Source of the DNA: Vombatus ursinus
Taxonomy: Eukaryota > Chordata > Mammalia > Diprotodontia > Vombatidae
Assembly (NCBI RefSeq): GCF_900497805.2
Contig: NW_020954630.1
Coordinates: 5,197,864-5,261,863 of the forward strand
Direction of reading: 5' to 3'
DNA: 64,000 nt
In this document: in pieces, positions 1 to 10,825 of the stretch
Position numbering within the stretch: position 1 is the first letter of the stretch
Layout: every line of letters begins with the position of its first letter
Made by a program: the position numbers and the translations under genes
Notes under the pieces: model-generated
What the model was told of the DNA's origin: nothing
Seen by the model: only the letters and a program-made list of their open reading frames with translations
The model's database searches: none

Positions 1-1356
1 GGGATGAGGATAAAATGGGTGATAAGTAAATATGTGTTGCTCAATATATTGATACCACCTCCACAAGGAAGAGGCAGCCAAGAAACAAGTAGGTAGGCAG
101 AAACCTGTCTGTGATTCATTTGCCAAAGATAATCTAAATGTAGATATTCTAGAGGTAGCTATGTTTTCCTTTTATCCCCAGGAATCTGCTATCATCTCAC
201 TTTTCCTTAAGTTTTCTGAATCAACAAAGGGTCTTGTCTTCTGTTTCCTCATTCCCCCCAGAGTGGCACCTTTGAAATCCTATCCAATCTTACCACTTAG
301 TATATCTGACTTGCCTGACACTGACTTATAAGCTCCTTGGAGAAGGCACCTGGTTCTCCGAAGTGTCAGGTACATGTACAGAGCTCTATAAATAACTAAT
401 AACATGGAGTGGAAACCAAGTTGACTGACTGACACAGCAATATGGAACCTCTCATAGAAGGAGCATATTCAAGAATCCCATATACATGTACAGAAATAAT
501 GATGCAGTTCTGTGTGAAGGCAAATAAGTGTGTAAACACAAGTAAATGTTTGTTGTTTCCTATTCCTTAGCAGCTTTAGTATATCTGTTGATTATGCAAT
601 TCAGTTACCTGAGTTCACAAGCAAGGGTGTGCGTGCATGTATTATACAGCTTGTTATAGTCATTAGCACCCCTTAATGATCTCAGGGTACAGAAAACCCT
701 GGCGAAGCTGTAGGCTTTCAGAATTCATCTTTAGACTCAGATCTGTTGTTCATTTTTGGTGTTTGTTCAAGCGAGAGAATGACAGTCAAGCTTATCAATC
801 CAGAGAGAGCAGTGTAATGACATTATGGGGCAGAAAGTACCAGGCAGGGTCTCTTTTCTACTTTGACTGCCCAACTGTCTTCTTCCCTCTTAGATACTGC
901 TGCTGAGAAATCCTCTCCTGTCCTGGAGGGTAATGGCAGGTTTCTGTACTTTATAAAAACAAACAGAACATCTGGGAAAATATGGTTCACATTCCAGATA
1001 TGCCAATTATCCTATCAATTAACCTTGAGATACTATTAGCTGGATAATTACCCAAATGGATTTTAAAAAATATTATCTGGCATCAAAGAAAATAAGCAAA
1101 TGAATGTTTTAGCACAGGATTTTTTTTCTGAAATTTTATGTGACTTTATGTCTCAGAAAGATCTGCTTTAATCGTTAGCATATTTTTTTTGCCTCAATTG
1201 TGTATTTTTGGTGTTTAGGATTTTTAAGGTAGAGTTCTTATCATCCATGTGGTTGATGTAGAATTGTATAGATTTATCCTCCATTCTTATAGTTGGGGGT
1301 ATCATTGTCTGAACCTTCAGGTTCAGTTTTAATTTTTGTATTATACATTGGGGATT
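1..1356. other. Non-coding stretch, no recognised repeat
   Basis: AT-rich DNA without a credible gene. A weak L2-end-like phrase (AAGCTCCTTGG near 331) is too short to call. Short ORFs here have no recognisable protein features. Confidence 0.5.
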
Positions 1357-1389
1357 ATGTGTATGTGCATGTGCGTGTGTGCATGTGTG

Positions 1390-1430
<41 letters not shown>
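1357..1430 (+). repeat. (TG)n microsatellite with an imperfect start
   Basis: TG/TATG/CATG alternation becomes pure (TG)n from about 1392 to 1430. Confidence 0.95.
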
Positions 1431-1433
<3 letters not shown>

Positions 1434-3225
1434 CTTTGTAGTCAATTGAGAATGTTGACAATGCCACAGTGACCAATTGAGCTTACTGCAAATGCCCAGT
1501 GTTGCCTCACAAAGGGATTGTTGGTTTGATCCGTAACCTATGGATTTCAGGTGGGAGACAAATGTAATTCCTTCCTTTTTCTGATCCTATGTGGGAGCTA
1601 TAGAAAAAAAAAAATATGTATCTACCTGGTTAAAAAAAATGCCTTCCCTAAAGATGAATTCAGACAGCTTTATTTAATGGAAATGTCTTATATACCTTTA
1701 AAAGAAACCTCCTCTAATGGCTTATGCCTGGAAAAGAAGAAATCAGTCTTCTGAATGAAGTGAAGTTCATCTCAAGACTAAAGAAAGGAATCAGTACTGA
1801 GACAGATGAGGAAGAAAAAGAAAAGGAAGGGGCCAGGAGAGGAGGGAAAAAGAAGAAAGTGGAATGGAGAAAACTAAAAGAATTAGTCTGACTTGAGATT
1901 GCTTACAGGCTAATGGGAATAAGTCAATATTACTTTGTTTAAAATATGGATAGTCTTTGGGTTCTAAGATAAAAGAGGGACAAGTGAGATTTCAAGTCAT
2001 TCTTCAGCCTTAATTACTTAATGCTCTTTCATAGGAAATTTTTGGGTTGGAGTAAGTGCTTAATTTAATCGGTGCATCCACCAAGAAGAGGCAAGCCATA
2101 GTCTACTTTCTATGTTATAGTGCAGAAGGCATGATTAGAACACTAAAGGGTGGGGAGGATAAGGAAAATGGTAATCACAGTCTCACTGGGTAAAGAATTA
2201 TAATGAAAACAAAAGCTTCAATGAGGGAAAGAAAATGAACTTTGGAATCACCAATTTTAATAAGTGTAAGGGCTACAGTAATGAGCTTCAGTGGCTGAGG
2301 TGAGGCACTCAGAAAAGAGTCACAAATGGGAAAATGAGGATGTTCAAAGAAAATTTCTGCTATAGTGAAGGCTAAGTGTAGGTGGAATGCATGATTAAGA
2401 ACAAAGAAACAGATAATGGCAAGCAAGTCGATATGATCAAAAAGGGAGAGTGATCAAGAGAACCATAAAGAAAAAAATTGAGGGAAAGTGGTCCAGTGCT
2501 CTGTGACATTGTATAACAAAGGAATAAAGAGAAATGGGAATAACAAGCATAGAGCCTATCCTCCCTGAAGATGGGAGCCTTGGAGGGATTTGGTGGAGAC
2601 TTCAAGAGAGGGGAAGAAAAAAGTGACAGATAAGGCTAGAGCTTTTAAAAGCCTGAGTGTGCACCTGGTCTTCATTTTAAGGAAGCAGAGCTGAAGGTCA
2701 CATTCTGGACATGGAAATCCATTTTCCTAGGGGCTTTGTGAAATGTTAAAAGGTTTTATGATTATGCCAGAGCAGATAGTTAGACAATTAGAACTGCTCA
2801 AAAATGTACAAGACAGCAGGCCTCGATGAATTATAGCACAGCAGTGCAGGAAGAGTCAGCCAAATGGGAAGTAACTTGGTATGGGTTTAGAAACCCTATC
2901 CCCAGAGGTGCGAAGGAGAGAACTGAGATACCTCAACAGAATATTACAGGAAGGGCTCTCACCATACAGGATCCTCAGATGGGGGGACATCCCACAGTGG
3001 CTAGGGGAGCCGCCATTTATTGAGGCAGGCATTTAGGATATAGGAGCTAAGTTTGCTCTTCCTTCTTGACATCTTTCCATTTTGCTCCCTTTATGAGGAT
3101 AGCTGACTACATACTGAGTCCCTTTTGTTAATCTGGATATCCCTTAAAATTCTCAAGGTAGATTTTTCATGCCATAACACTCAAATATGGTTTGTCTAGG
3201 TGATAGATACCGTCTCCTGTAGGAA
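1431..3225. other. Non-coding stretch with a purine-rich tract
   Basis: No gene or confidently named repeat. A purine-rich block (GGAAGAAAAAG type) runs from about 1788 to 1862. The segment 2120-2990 has several short ORFs but nothing I can assign. Confidence 0.45.
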
Positions 3226-3227
3226 GC

Positions 3228-3320
3228 GACATGGTATGTAAACCACCATAATGTAGGGTGAAGAATACCAGGCTGAGAGTAAGGAGACCTGATTTTACAT
3301 TCCACTCCAACCCCTCCCTG
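3228..3320 (+). repeat. MIR-type SINE, 5' half
   Basis: The tRNA-like head (CATGGTATG...) and a GGAGACCTGATTTTACATTCC B-box region match a MIR head. It is cut by a MAR1 insertion; the tail appears to resume at about 3707. Confidence 0.55.
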
Positions 3321-3321
3321 G

Positions 3322-3580
3322 CTTTGTTGTTGTGCTTTAGTCATTTTCAGTCCTGTTTAACTCTTTCTGACCACTTTGAGTTTTCTTGGCAAAGATACTA
3401 GAGCGTTTTACCATTTTCTTCTCCAGCTCATTTTACTGATGAGAAAACTGAGGCAAACAGGGTTGAGTGACTTGCCCAGGGTCACATAGCTAGTAAGTAT
3501 CTGAGGATGGATTTGAACTCAGGAAAATGTCTTCTTGACTCCAGGCATCACACTCTATCTGTTGTACCACCTCACTGGCT
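3322..3580 (-). mobile_element. MAR1-like CORE-SINE
   Basis: Read on the minus strand it has a tRNA-like head, the CORE (GTCACATAGCTAGTAAGTAT on plus, then GATGAGAAAACTGAGGCAAA) and the MAR1 tail (TTTTCTTGGCAAAGATACTA on plus). It is near full length, about 258 bases, and split a MIR copy. Confidence 0.85.
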
Positions 3581-3610
3581 ACATAATCTTAAATATATTT
3601 CTTGACCCCT

Positions 3611-3700
3611 TTCCCAGGGTCACACAGCTATAGAATACCAGGGGCAGGACTCAAACCCAGGTCTTCCTGACTCCAAGTATAGCAAGTACTACTTGCTCCA
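3611..3700 (-). repeat. MIR/SINE head fragment
   Basis: CCCAGGGTCACACAGCTATA ... ACTCAAACCCAGGTCTTCCT is the complement of a SINE CORE and B-box. Only the 5' half is present. Confidence 0.6.
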
Positions 3701-3704
3701 CCCC

Positions 3705-3808
3705 CAACTTGCTCATTTCACAGGACTGTTATGTAGATCAAATGAGATCTTAGATGGAGATGTGCTTTGAAAAATATAAAGTACTTTACAAATGTAAAGT
3801 GCTATTTG
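3705..3808 (+). repeat. MIR 3' tail
   Basis: CACAGGACTGTTATGTAGATCAAATGAG, then AAAGTACTTTACAAATGTAAAG, matches the MIR 3' part. It probably belongs to the copy beginning at 3228. Confidence 0.5.
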
Positions 3809-4790
3809 AGCAAAAATCAAATGACTCACGGAACCTAAGATCTGAGAAGTGTTGATAAGGGAGATATATATTCAGCTGTAGACTGGGACGTAGTATAATT
3901 AAAGTTTGACTACAAGAAAAGAAATCGCTGTCTGATGAATTATGTGCCTCAATTTATGGAATAAATTATTGGACTGAGCAAAAAAAAGTCCAACAGCAGC
4001 CATAATTTATCTTGATTCTTAGAAAGGTTTCATAAACTGCAGTATGCAAAATATTGATCAGATTAATGAGTGTGCTGTGCAGGGGCTCACACTAAAAGTT
4101 AGCCATTCCTGGGCACTGGTGTGGATAGCTCATCCTCTATATTTCATCACAGTCACAGAACAATGTCAGAAAGGGGTTGTAATGGAGAACTACCCATATG
4201 GACTACTGTAATAGAAAAAGGAAATGTGGCATTTAAAAAACACATTTCCCACAAAGAACTTGAATGATTTTTGAACCAGAACTCACCTCTATTCTCCAAA
4301 TGGAAAACTGAGGTGTTAAATGGAGAAAGAAAAGGAATGTCATGGGAGAATGAAGGCTAGAAACAGGATTAAAGAGTTCTGCCTTCTTAGTTTCCATTCA
4401 AACTACTAAAGGGAAGGATCCTAAAAAAGAGAAATGATATCAGGATAAGTGGAATCTCATCAGTTTCATTGTCAACAGAAAAAAAAATGATTTAGTTCAG
4501 CAGTGCCCAGACAATTGATCATGACCAAGTTGATCCCAGACCCTGAGATTTTCTCTGAGATTATGGGGCCATAACCTCTAGCCATATACCCCTTCCCTAC
4601 AATCTTTCAGCTTGAAATACCAGTAAACTGTGGAGAAGGAATGTGATATCACATGTTTCCATCCTTCTTTCTTCCTTGTTTCATGGGGTCCGATATTTCC
4701 AATGGGGAAACTGAAAGTGGCCATGATTGGAATGGCAGGAATTGCCAGCATGCCTCCAACCATGGCAGACTGGCAGGATATCCTTGTCAT
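3809..4790. other. Non-coding stretch
   Basis: No gene or named repeat. An open frame across 4630-4908 runs into the following MIR copy and has no protein family signature. Confidence 0.4.
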
Positions 4791-4985
4791 TCTAGAAGAA
4801 CTGAGTTCAGATCTGTCTCCGACACAAGCTGTAGACAAGCACTTAACCCTTCTGAGATTCACTTTCCTCCTCCATAAAATAGGAATAAAAATAATACCTA
4901 CTTCATAGAGTTGTATTAAATTGAGATAACATATGTAAAGTGCTTTTTGAATCTGAAATTCCTATGTAAATGCTTATTATTATGA
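4791..4985 (+). repeat. MIR/THER1-type SINE
   Basis: CTGAGTTCAGATCTGTCTCC, CACTTAACCCTTCTGAG, then AATAATACCTACTTCATAGAG and a tail ending ATGTAAATGCTTATTATTAT follow the MIR order from B-box to 3' end. Confidence 0.75.
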
Positions 4986-5021
4986 GAATTATAATTATTG
5001 TGATATCACTTTATCCCCAAG

Positions 5022-5115
5022 CAACCAATCAATTATCAAATATTTATTAAGTGGCTACAATGTTCAAAGTGCTGTTCTAGGTGCTCATAATATACAATGC
5101 TATCTCCATTTCCTT
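5022..5115 (-). repeat. L2 LINE 3'-end fragment
   Basis: AATCAATTATCAAATATTTATTAAGTGGCTACAATG then GTGCTGTTCTAGGTGCTCA is the complement of the L2 3' terminus (AATAAATATTTG-type end). Confidence 0.6.
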
Positions 5116-5639
5116 CTGAAATATTCTGGAGTAGTAGGAAAGGAAAAATTGGAAGAAAGAACTCACTAGTAAGTGAAATGTGACCACTGATCAATTCTAC
5201 TAAAAGGAAAACAACAAAATCTACTGAAGAAGGAAATATTTTTTAAATATGGAATAACATAGTGTCATGCCTTCTGCTGGTGGTTAGATGCTGCTCATTT
5301 GAGAGTTCAACTCATTTATATGGGCCATTTTTCCATCCTGTAGATGTTTTGGGAAAAATTTGGCCCCTGGTTCTCAAGAGTAGACTTTTGCATCTTCTCT
5401 GGCTTTTCTCAGGGATCCTGAGAAAACAGCTTTCTGTATAGCACCTCATCAGTCATATTGGAGCATGGAGAACTACTCACAGAGTCCTAGTTAAAACCAG
5501 ACTCTTTGGGGGTACCATCTTTTCTTATGAATGTTTAATCTCTCACAATATTGGGAAAAGGGAAACTTGTATTAAAGGGAAGCCACAGGAGCATTCTGTT
5601 GGGTTTGGTTCTTCCTTTTTGTTTGTTTGTTTGTTTTTT
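5116..5639. other. Non-coding stretch with a short (GTTT)n run
   Basis: Nothing recognised apart from GTTT repeats at 5620-5637 that abut the SINE tail at 5640. Confidence 0.4.
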
Positions 5640-5775
5640 AGCTAGACTTTTGATTTAATTGTTATGGGAATGCAGATTGGCAACTTGTCTAGAATTTAGG
5701 TCCTTAGAGAGTTGTCTAGGACACTGAGAAGTTAAGTGATTTGTTCGTGTTACACAGCTGGTATATATTCTTGTA
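5640..5775 (-). repeat. Marsupial tRNA-derived SINE fragment
   Basis: TTAGAGAGTTGTCTAGGACACTGAGAAGTTAAGTGATTTG and TACACAGCTGGTATA match the complement of a marsupial SINE with a TGCCTAGGCAACTCTC-type tail, also seen at 10588 and 22205. Confidence 0.55.
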
Positions 5776-6171
5776 ACTAGAATACTAGAATAGCCAACCA
5801 CTATTCAAGATGCTTTTTAGTTTGTTCTTTCTTGCCACACATAATTCAATACTTTTTTCTACATTAACATACTCATATTAATGGTATAGCAGAGGCAAGT
5901 ACAGTTGTCAGATTGCCAAGATACATAGCATTTCCTATAGCCTTTCTTGACTGATTACTTATAAAGATCCATTTATGTTGGGAAGATTGTGGTATTCTCT
6001 GAAGACAAAGGCATAAATTGTATGACCTCTTGGAATTCCAGTGAGGTCTGATGTTTTGCCAAGATTAAAGTCTAATCAGATTATGTTGTGCTAATATATT
6101 TTTCAAAGTGCCAGAGGGGTAGATTATTTGCATACATTTGCATACCGAGTTCAAGTGCCTCTAGGCCTGCC
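5776..6171. other. Non-coding stretch
   Basis: AT-rich, no recognised feature. Confidence 0.4.
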
Positions 6172-6242
6172 TCTCTTTCTCTCTCTGTCTCTCTCTCTCT
6201 CTGTCTCTCTCTCTGCATATATATATATATATAATATTAATT
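6172..6242 (+). repeat. (TC)n then (TA)n microsatellite
   Basis: CT/CTGT repeats to 6214, then (AT)n and ATTAATTA. Confidence 0.9.
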
Positions 6243-7204
6243 AATTAAAGCAACATACTGTAGTTATAAACAAACAAAGGCTTGACAAGTAAGGCACTCA
6301 TAACAAATTTTCAAACAATATTATCACATCCTGAATAAGGGAAAGACATTTAGATTCAAAAAGTTACACCCACATAAACTTCTGCTGGAGTGATTCCTGC
6401 TCACTTTTTTGAAATATAGCAATGTAGCCTCAAGCTTCTAGTCAAAAGAGGCTTCTCATGACACTACCCTGAAGTAGCCTTTTCCACTTCAGCTATGGGT
6501 ATGCACATCTTTGCTTTATGAAGAAGAAAAAGAAGAGAAAGAAGAGATGTTTAAAATTATTTTATACAAATGAATCATTTTATGTTCCCTTACATGGGGT
6601 AAGATCCAAATTCAGAGAAACACTAGCCCACAGAATTTTATTATAACTTTCAGTAGATTTGCCCAGTAGTAATATTCAATATTACTGTATCAGAGATAGT
6701 ATTAGCAGAACTAAGTACAATAAGCCCTAAAGTGATAATATATTCTACTTACTGAACATGAGCTTAAAATTACTGTTTTGGCCAGGAGACCTTCTCACAG
6801 CTACTGGGGGCAGGGGCGGGGTAGGGTGTAGGGAAGTGGGGGTTAATATGTTTAATTCTATTATAGGATATTAAATTGGGCCTATTATATGTCTTTTTTT
6901 TTAAACTGACACAAGCACATGACAGTCTCTCTAAAAGTTTTGCTATTCTTTATCCCTATTTTTTTCTCCTTATCTTCCTCTTCTGATGTCCCTTTCCCAT
7001 TTATTTTTCCACTTTATCTCCAGTCCCTTCTGTGTCATGGTTACAATTTAAAGACAGAAATAATGAATACTGATGGGGATTCATTTCCCAACCCAGAAGG
7101 AGCCAAGTCAACATATATGAGGCAGGTAGACATTGAGTACTGAGTAATGCTGACCTGTGAAGAAGAGTCATAGCATTTGTGGGTGTCTGAGCTTCCTGTA
7201 GCTA
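6243..7204. other. Non-coding stretch
   Basis: Includes a GAAGAA purine run at 6520-6546 and a G-rich patch at 6806-6842. The open frame at 6919-7143 is short and unassigned. Confidence 0.4.
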
Positions 7205-7395
7205 ATCAGTGGTTGAGGGGAAAAGGCACTTGGCTTGGAATAAAAAGACCTGGGTTTAAATCTAAGGTTCTTTAATTTATACTCTGGTAACCTTAGGCAA
7301 ATTACTTTATCTCTCTGAGTCTCAGTTTGCTTATCTGTAAAGTGAGAGGTTGGATTACATGATCTCATCCAGCCCCATATCCTAGAGTACTACAA
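7205..7395 (+). repeat. MIR3/THER2-type SINE
   Basis: Head near AAAGACCTGGGTTTAAATC, mid-part CTCAGTTTGCTTATCTGTAA and tail GAGGTTGGATTACATGATCT follow the THER2/MIR3 order. Confidence 0.75.
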
Positions 7396-7560
7396 GTGAT
7401 CTTTGGCAGCCCTCTCTAAGTCTCTTCCCTTTATCCCTGCTCTGATCCTGATCTGGTTTATGTTTCTCCTGAATAAACTAGGCTTCAGGTTCTTTCACTC
7501 ACCTCTTATTTCTTCCCTGGTTAAGACACTTCCCTGTTTGATAACTGCAGGATCATTTTT

Positions 7561-7723
7561 AAAATTTTTTTGTTTGTTTGTTTTTGGTGAGGCAGTTGGG
7601 GTTAAGTGACTTGTCCAGGGTCACATAGCTAGTGAGTGTTATGTGTCTGAGGTCAGATTTGAACTCAGGTCCTCCTGACTCCAGGGCCAGTACTCTATCC
7701 ACTGCACCACCTAGCTGTTCCAT
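7561..7723 (-). mobile_element. WSINE1-type marsupial SINE with target-site duplication
   Basis: Poly(T) on plus, GAGGCAGTTGGGGTTAAGTG, CORE, CCTCCTGACTCCAGGGCCAG and ACCACCTAGCTGTTCC: a full-length young-type copy. GATCATTTTT flanks it at 7551-7560 and 7724-7733, a clean 10-bp target-site duplication. Confidence 0.85.
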
Positions 7724-8014
7724 GATCATTTTTTATTTCTAAAAGTGTCCCCTGATTCTCTCCCTCCTTGTTTTCTAGATGGCTTCCTCTATAATCACTA
7801 CCTCAGCTCTTGATGTCAGTTTGTACTTTGATTGATTAAGTTGCTAAATTGTTCAGATTATACATACACATGTAATTTCTTAATGAGGCTATCCCATTGG
7901 GAGATTATGCTCTCCCTCTGGCCAGGTGGTACATAACTTGCTTCACTTCCCGTGGGATAATCAATATAAAGCTGGGAAATGTGTTACTCTCATTCAAAGT
8001 CTCTATTTCACAGA

Positions 8015-8140
8015 AGATATCAGTGCCCAGAGATATTAAGTGACTTGCCCAAGTATACACAGGTAGTAAATCAGAAGAATCAGGACTAAAACTCCAAATC
8101 CAGTGTTCTTTTCATTGTGTGATGCTGTGTCATATTTCAA
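8015..8140 (-). repeat. MIR/THER2-type SINE
   Basis: TTAAGTGACTTGCCCAAGTA, ACACAGGTAGTAAATC and a decayed B-box complement. Confidence 0.65.
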
Positions 8141-8589
8141 AAATGATGTTGACCTATAATGGGGACACATGCAGCCATTGATAGAGGAAATTTTGGTTTC
8201 ATTCAGAGTGTTCCACATTTGTTTATTCACTTTGTTCTGAGCAAGTAGATCTTTTAACAATCTGGGTATCTATGAGATAGAAGAAGATTCCTGAATGTCA
8301 TCTAGCTCAGCCATATGAAATAATTCCTGATTCTAACTCTCATGGGAAGGAAGTCAGAGAAGGGAGAGTACAGTTCCCAAACAGTTTTGCTAAATGAATT
8401 TCTCTAAACTGGGTCACCTTGATAAAATGTCCATTGCCCTGCAGAGCATATTCTAATAAATATTTTTTTTTCTTATGTGTAACCAAATCATTTCATCAAT
8501 TCATGGATTGGTTAAAGAGCTTCATGAAGCTGGAAGAAATACTTGACGTATCTCAAGAGACAACTTTGGAAGTAAGACAATAAAATTTT
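8141..8589. other. Non-coding stretch
   Basis: No recognised feature. Confidence 0.4.
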
Positions 8590-8995
8590 AGTGCTCCAGA
8601 GAACCTTGTTGTCAATCTAATTCAATTCCTCATTTTGTTGATGAAGAAACTGAAATCCCCCAAAAGGGAAGTGTTCAAGGTCACACAGTAATTTGTGGCA
8701 GAGCTAGGATTCAGCACAGTGGATAGAGCACTATGCTTGGAATCAGGAAGACTCTTCTTCCTGAGTTCAAATCTGGCCTCAGACACTTGACAGTCGTGTG
8801 ACCCTGGGCAAGTCACTTAACTCTACTTGCCTTGGTTCCTTATTTGCAAAATGATATGGAGAAGGAAATGGGGAACCACTCTAGCGTTTTTCCCAAGAAA
8901 CCCCAAAAGGGGTCACAAAAAGTCAGATACGGCTGAAAACAATGAAAAAAGCAATAAATCATCTGGCTCCCACTCCAGCATTCATCTTCCTGCAA
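8590..8995 (-). repeat. MIR3/THER2-type SINE split by MAR1
   Basis: 8590-8712 carries GATGAAGAAACTGAAATC and GGTCACACAGTAATTTGTGG. The head continues as ATCTGGCTCCCACTCCAGCA at about 8955-8995, after an inserted MAR1. Confidence 0.65.
8714..8952 (+). mobile_element. MAR1-like CORE-SINE
   Basis: Starts CACAGTGGATAGAGCAC and runs through GAGTTCAAATCTGGCCTCAG, GTGTGACCCTGGGCAAGTCA and the MAR1 tail GGAGAAGGAAATGGGGAACC to an A-rich end. The first dozen bases of the head are missing. Confidence 0.85.
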
Positions 8996-9011
8996 GAAGC
9001 TCCCTGAGTTA

Positions 9012-9170
9012 AATGCTCACATTTCTATAACACTTTATGATTTACAAAATTCTTTCCCCACAACACCAAACTAGGTAGGACTGGCATTGCTCTCCCCATT
9101 TTGCAGATGAGGAAACTGAGGCTCAATGGGATTGAGTGATTTTCCCAAAGTGACATTCTTAGTAAATGGA
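9012..9170 (-). repeat. MIR-type SINE
   Basis: ATAACACTTTATGATTTACA, CCCATTTTGCAGATGAGG and AAACTGAGGCTCAATGGG on plus are the MIR complement. The head is cut by the next SINE. Confidence 0.7.
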
Positions 9171-9336
9171 AGCAATGTTGTATATTGTAGTGGAAAGAAC
9201 ACTGGATGTGGAACAAGCAGTCCTGGTTCTGCAACTTTGTGACCTTGGATAAATGATATGACTAAGTGTGTTTCTAAAATGAAAGAATTGGGCTAATATG
9301 ACCCCTAAAGTTTCTTCTAGCTCCCTCTGATTCTAT
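9171..9336 (+). repeat. MIR3/THER2-type SINE
   Basis: TATTGTAGTGGAAAGAACAC head, TTTGTGACCTTGGATAAATG CORE, and a tail with TTTCTTCTAGCTCCCTCTGA. It is inserted in or abuts the MIR copy on its left. Confidence 0.75.
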
Positions 9337-9560
9337 ACTGTTGGACAGTTACTTGGATCCAGATGTCCTATTTCCAAGTTCAATATCATTTTCACCATGC
9401 CACAATTCTTATTATTTCCATAGCCCACAATTTCGATTGAACTGTCTGACTTTACACTTTTAAGATTCCTTGATGATCTCTTTCTGGTCAGAATTTGACA
9501 TTCCAGGTTACATCTGTGGCTTTGGATCTTGTGACAAACATAGGGCTTAGCATTCAAGTA

Positions 9561-9799
9561 TTGTTGTTCTGTTGTGTCTGACTCTGACATTTTGTTACCC
9601 TATTTGTAGTTTTCTTGGCAAAGCTACTGGAATGGTTTGTTATTTTCCTTCTCCAGCCCATTTTACAGGTGAGGAAGGGTTAAGTGACTTGCCCAGGGTC
9701 ACTTAGCTAATAAGTGTCTGGGGCCAGATTTGAACTCATGAAGATGAGTCTTCCTGATTCCAACCCCAATGCTCTATCAGCTGTGCCACCTCGCTGCCC
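9561..9799 (-). mobile_element. MAR1-like CORE-SINE with 12-bp target-site duplication
   Basis: Full-length minus-strand copy from TTGTTGTTCTGTTGTGTCTG to GCCACCTCGCTGCC. AGCATTCAAGTA (9549-9560) and AGCACTCAAGTA (9800-9811) are matching flanks with one mismatch. Confidence 0.9.
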
Positions 9800-9889
9800 A
9801 GCACTCAAGTAGGATCTGACAAACTTGTTTACAGTGCCTTTTGAATAATAGTCATTCAGACTATATCCATTCCTTGATTGACTGATTAT

Positions 9890-10022
9890 ACTGGCTTTGC
9901 CACTAATTAGGTGTGTGACCTCAGATAAGTAACTCTAATTCTTACTTTCTTCAACTATAAAATGAAGAGCCCTAAGGAGGTTATCTTAAGATCCCTTCAG
10001 ATGCTCACAGTCTATAATTTTA
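9890..10022 (+). repeat. MIR3/THER2-type SINE, 3' part
   Basis: GCCACTAATTAGGTGTGTGA, AACTATAAAATGAAGAGCCC and ATCCCTTCAGATGCTC follow the MIR3 CORE to tail. Confidence 0.65.
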
Positions 10023-10115
10023 ATTCTACTTCAGTACAATTCAGCTCAGCAATCACCTATTTCACTCCTGCTAAATGCTTAATAGACTCATATGTAATAA
10101 TGCTGCATTTCAAAG

Positions 10116-10312
10116 GAAGCATGGTGGAGTGGATAGAGTGCTGATATAGTAGTCTAGAAGACGTGGGTTTAAATACTCCTTCTGAGGCCAGTTGTGTGAC
10201 CTAAGGCAAGTAATTGCCATTTGTGGTACTTTAACATTATCTGCAGAGACATAGATCAGTTATGTCTGCCTTGGTGGAGGGAGTTCCCACACCAGGAGTT
10301 CCAAAGCATGAT
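10116..10312 (+). repeat. Marsupial tRNA-derived SINE
   Basis: AGCATGGTGGAGTGGATAGA head, GAAGACGTGGGTTTAAATAC B-box, and a tail with TGGAGGGAGTTCCCACACC and ATGAAATCACA. Same family as 10588-10825. Confidence 0.65.
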
Positions 10313-10329
10313 GAAATCACAATTCATTC

Positions 10330-10580
10330 GTTGTGGTAGAGTGCATTTGGAGTTAGGAAAACCCGATTTCAAAACCAATTCAGATCCTTAGCTTTCTGAC
10401 CCTGAGCAAGTTGCAATTTCTGAGGCTCAAACTGAGTCTCTTCAACAAAATGGTGATATTAATAACACCTAGCTCACAGGCTTGTTGTGAAGATCTGAAG
10501 ACTGAATGAGATAGTGGATAGAAAACATTATGCAAGGCTTAAAGCCCAATAGAAATGTGTGTTGTTATTATTAATGCATT
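10330..10580 (+). repeat. MIR/THER1-type SINE
   Basis: Full order from a decayed head (GGTAGAGTGCATTTGGAGTT) to CACAGGCTTGTTGTGAAGAT and a TTATTATTAATG end. Confidence 0.7.
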
Positions 10581-10587
10581 ATGTGCA

Positions 10588-10825
10588 AGGCAGAGCCAAC
10601 ATGGTATAGTGGAAACTGAGCTGGCCTTGAGGTCCAGGGCTTGGTGGGTTCAAATCCCACCTGTGCCACATAGTGACTTTGAGACTCTGGAAAAGTCGCT
10701 TAACCCTCAGTGCTCTAGGCAATTCTCCTGAGTTTTAGAAAAGATGCTGGTCTGGATGCATAGAAGGAATTTCCTCTGGGAATTTCTTGTACCATGGATA
10801 TCACAGGTCCCTTCAGGTACAAGGT
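10588..10825 (+). repeat. Marsupial tRNA-derived SINE
   Basis: AGAGCCAACATGGTATAGTG head, GGGTTCAAATCCCACCTG B-box, CTCTAGGCAATTCTC and GGAATTTCTTGTACCATGG tail. One of the best preserved copies of this family in the window. Confidence 0.7.

Noticed and set aside
1168-1476. 102-codon minus-strand open frame
   Set aside because: Its His-Thr repeats are a translation of the (TG)n microsatellite; no gene.
4630-4908. 92-codon plus-strand open frame with a protein-like look
   Set aside because: Its second half is MIR SINE sequence, it has no family signature and no flanking splice or promoter evidence.
10588-10700. tRNA-like A-box and B-box sequence
   Set aside because: The GGTTCAAATCC-type boxes belong to SINE heads throughout the window; no cloverleaf tRNA gene can be drawn.
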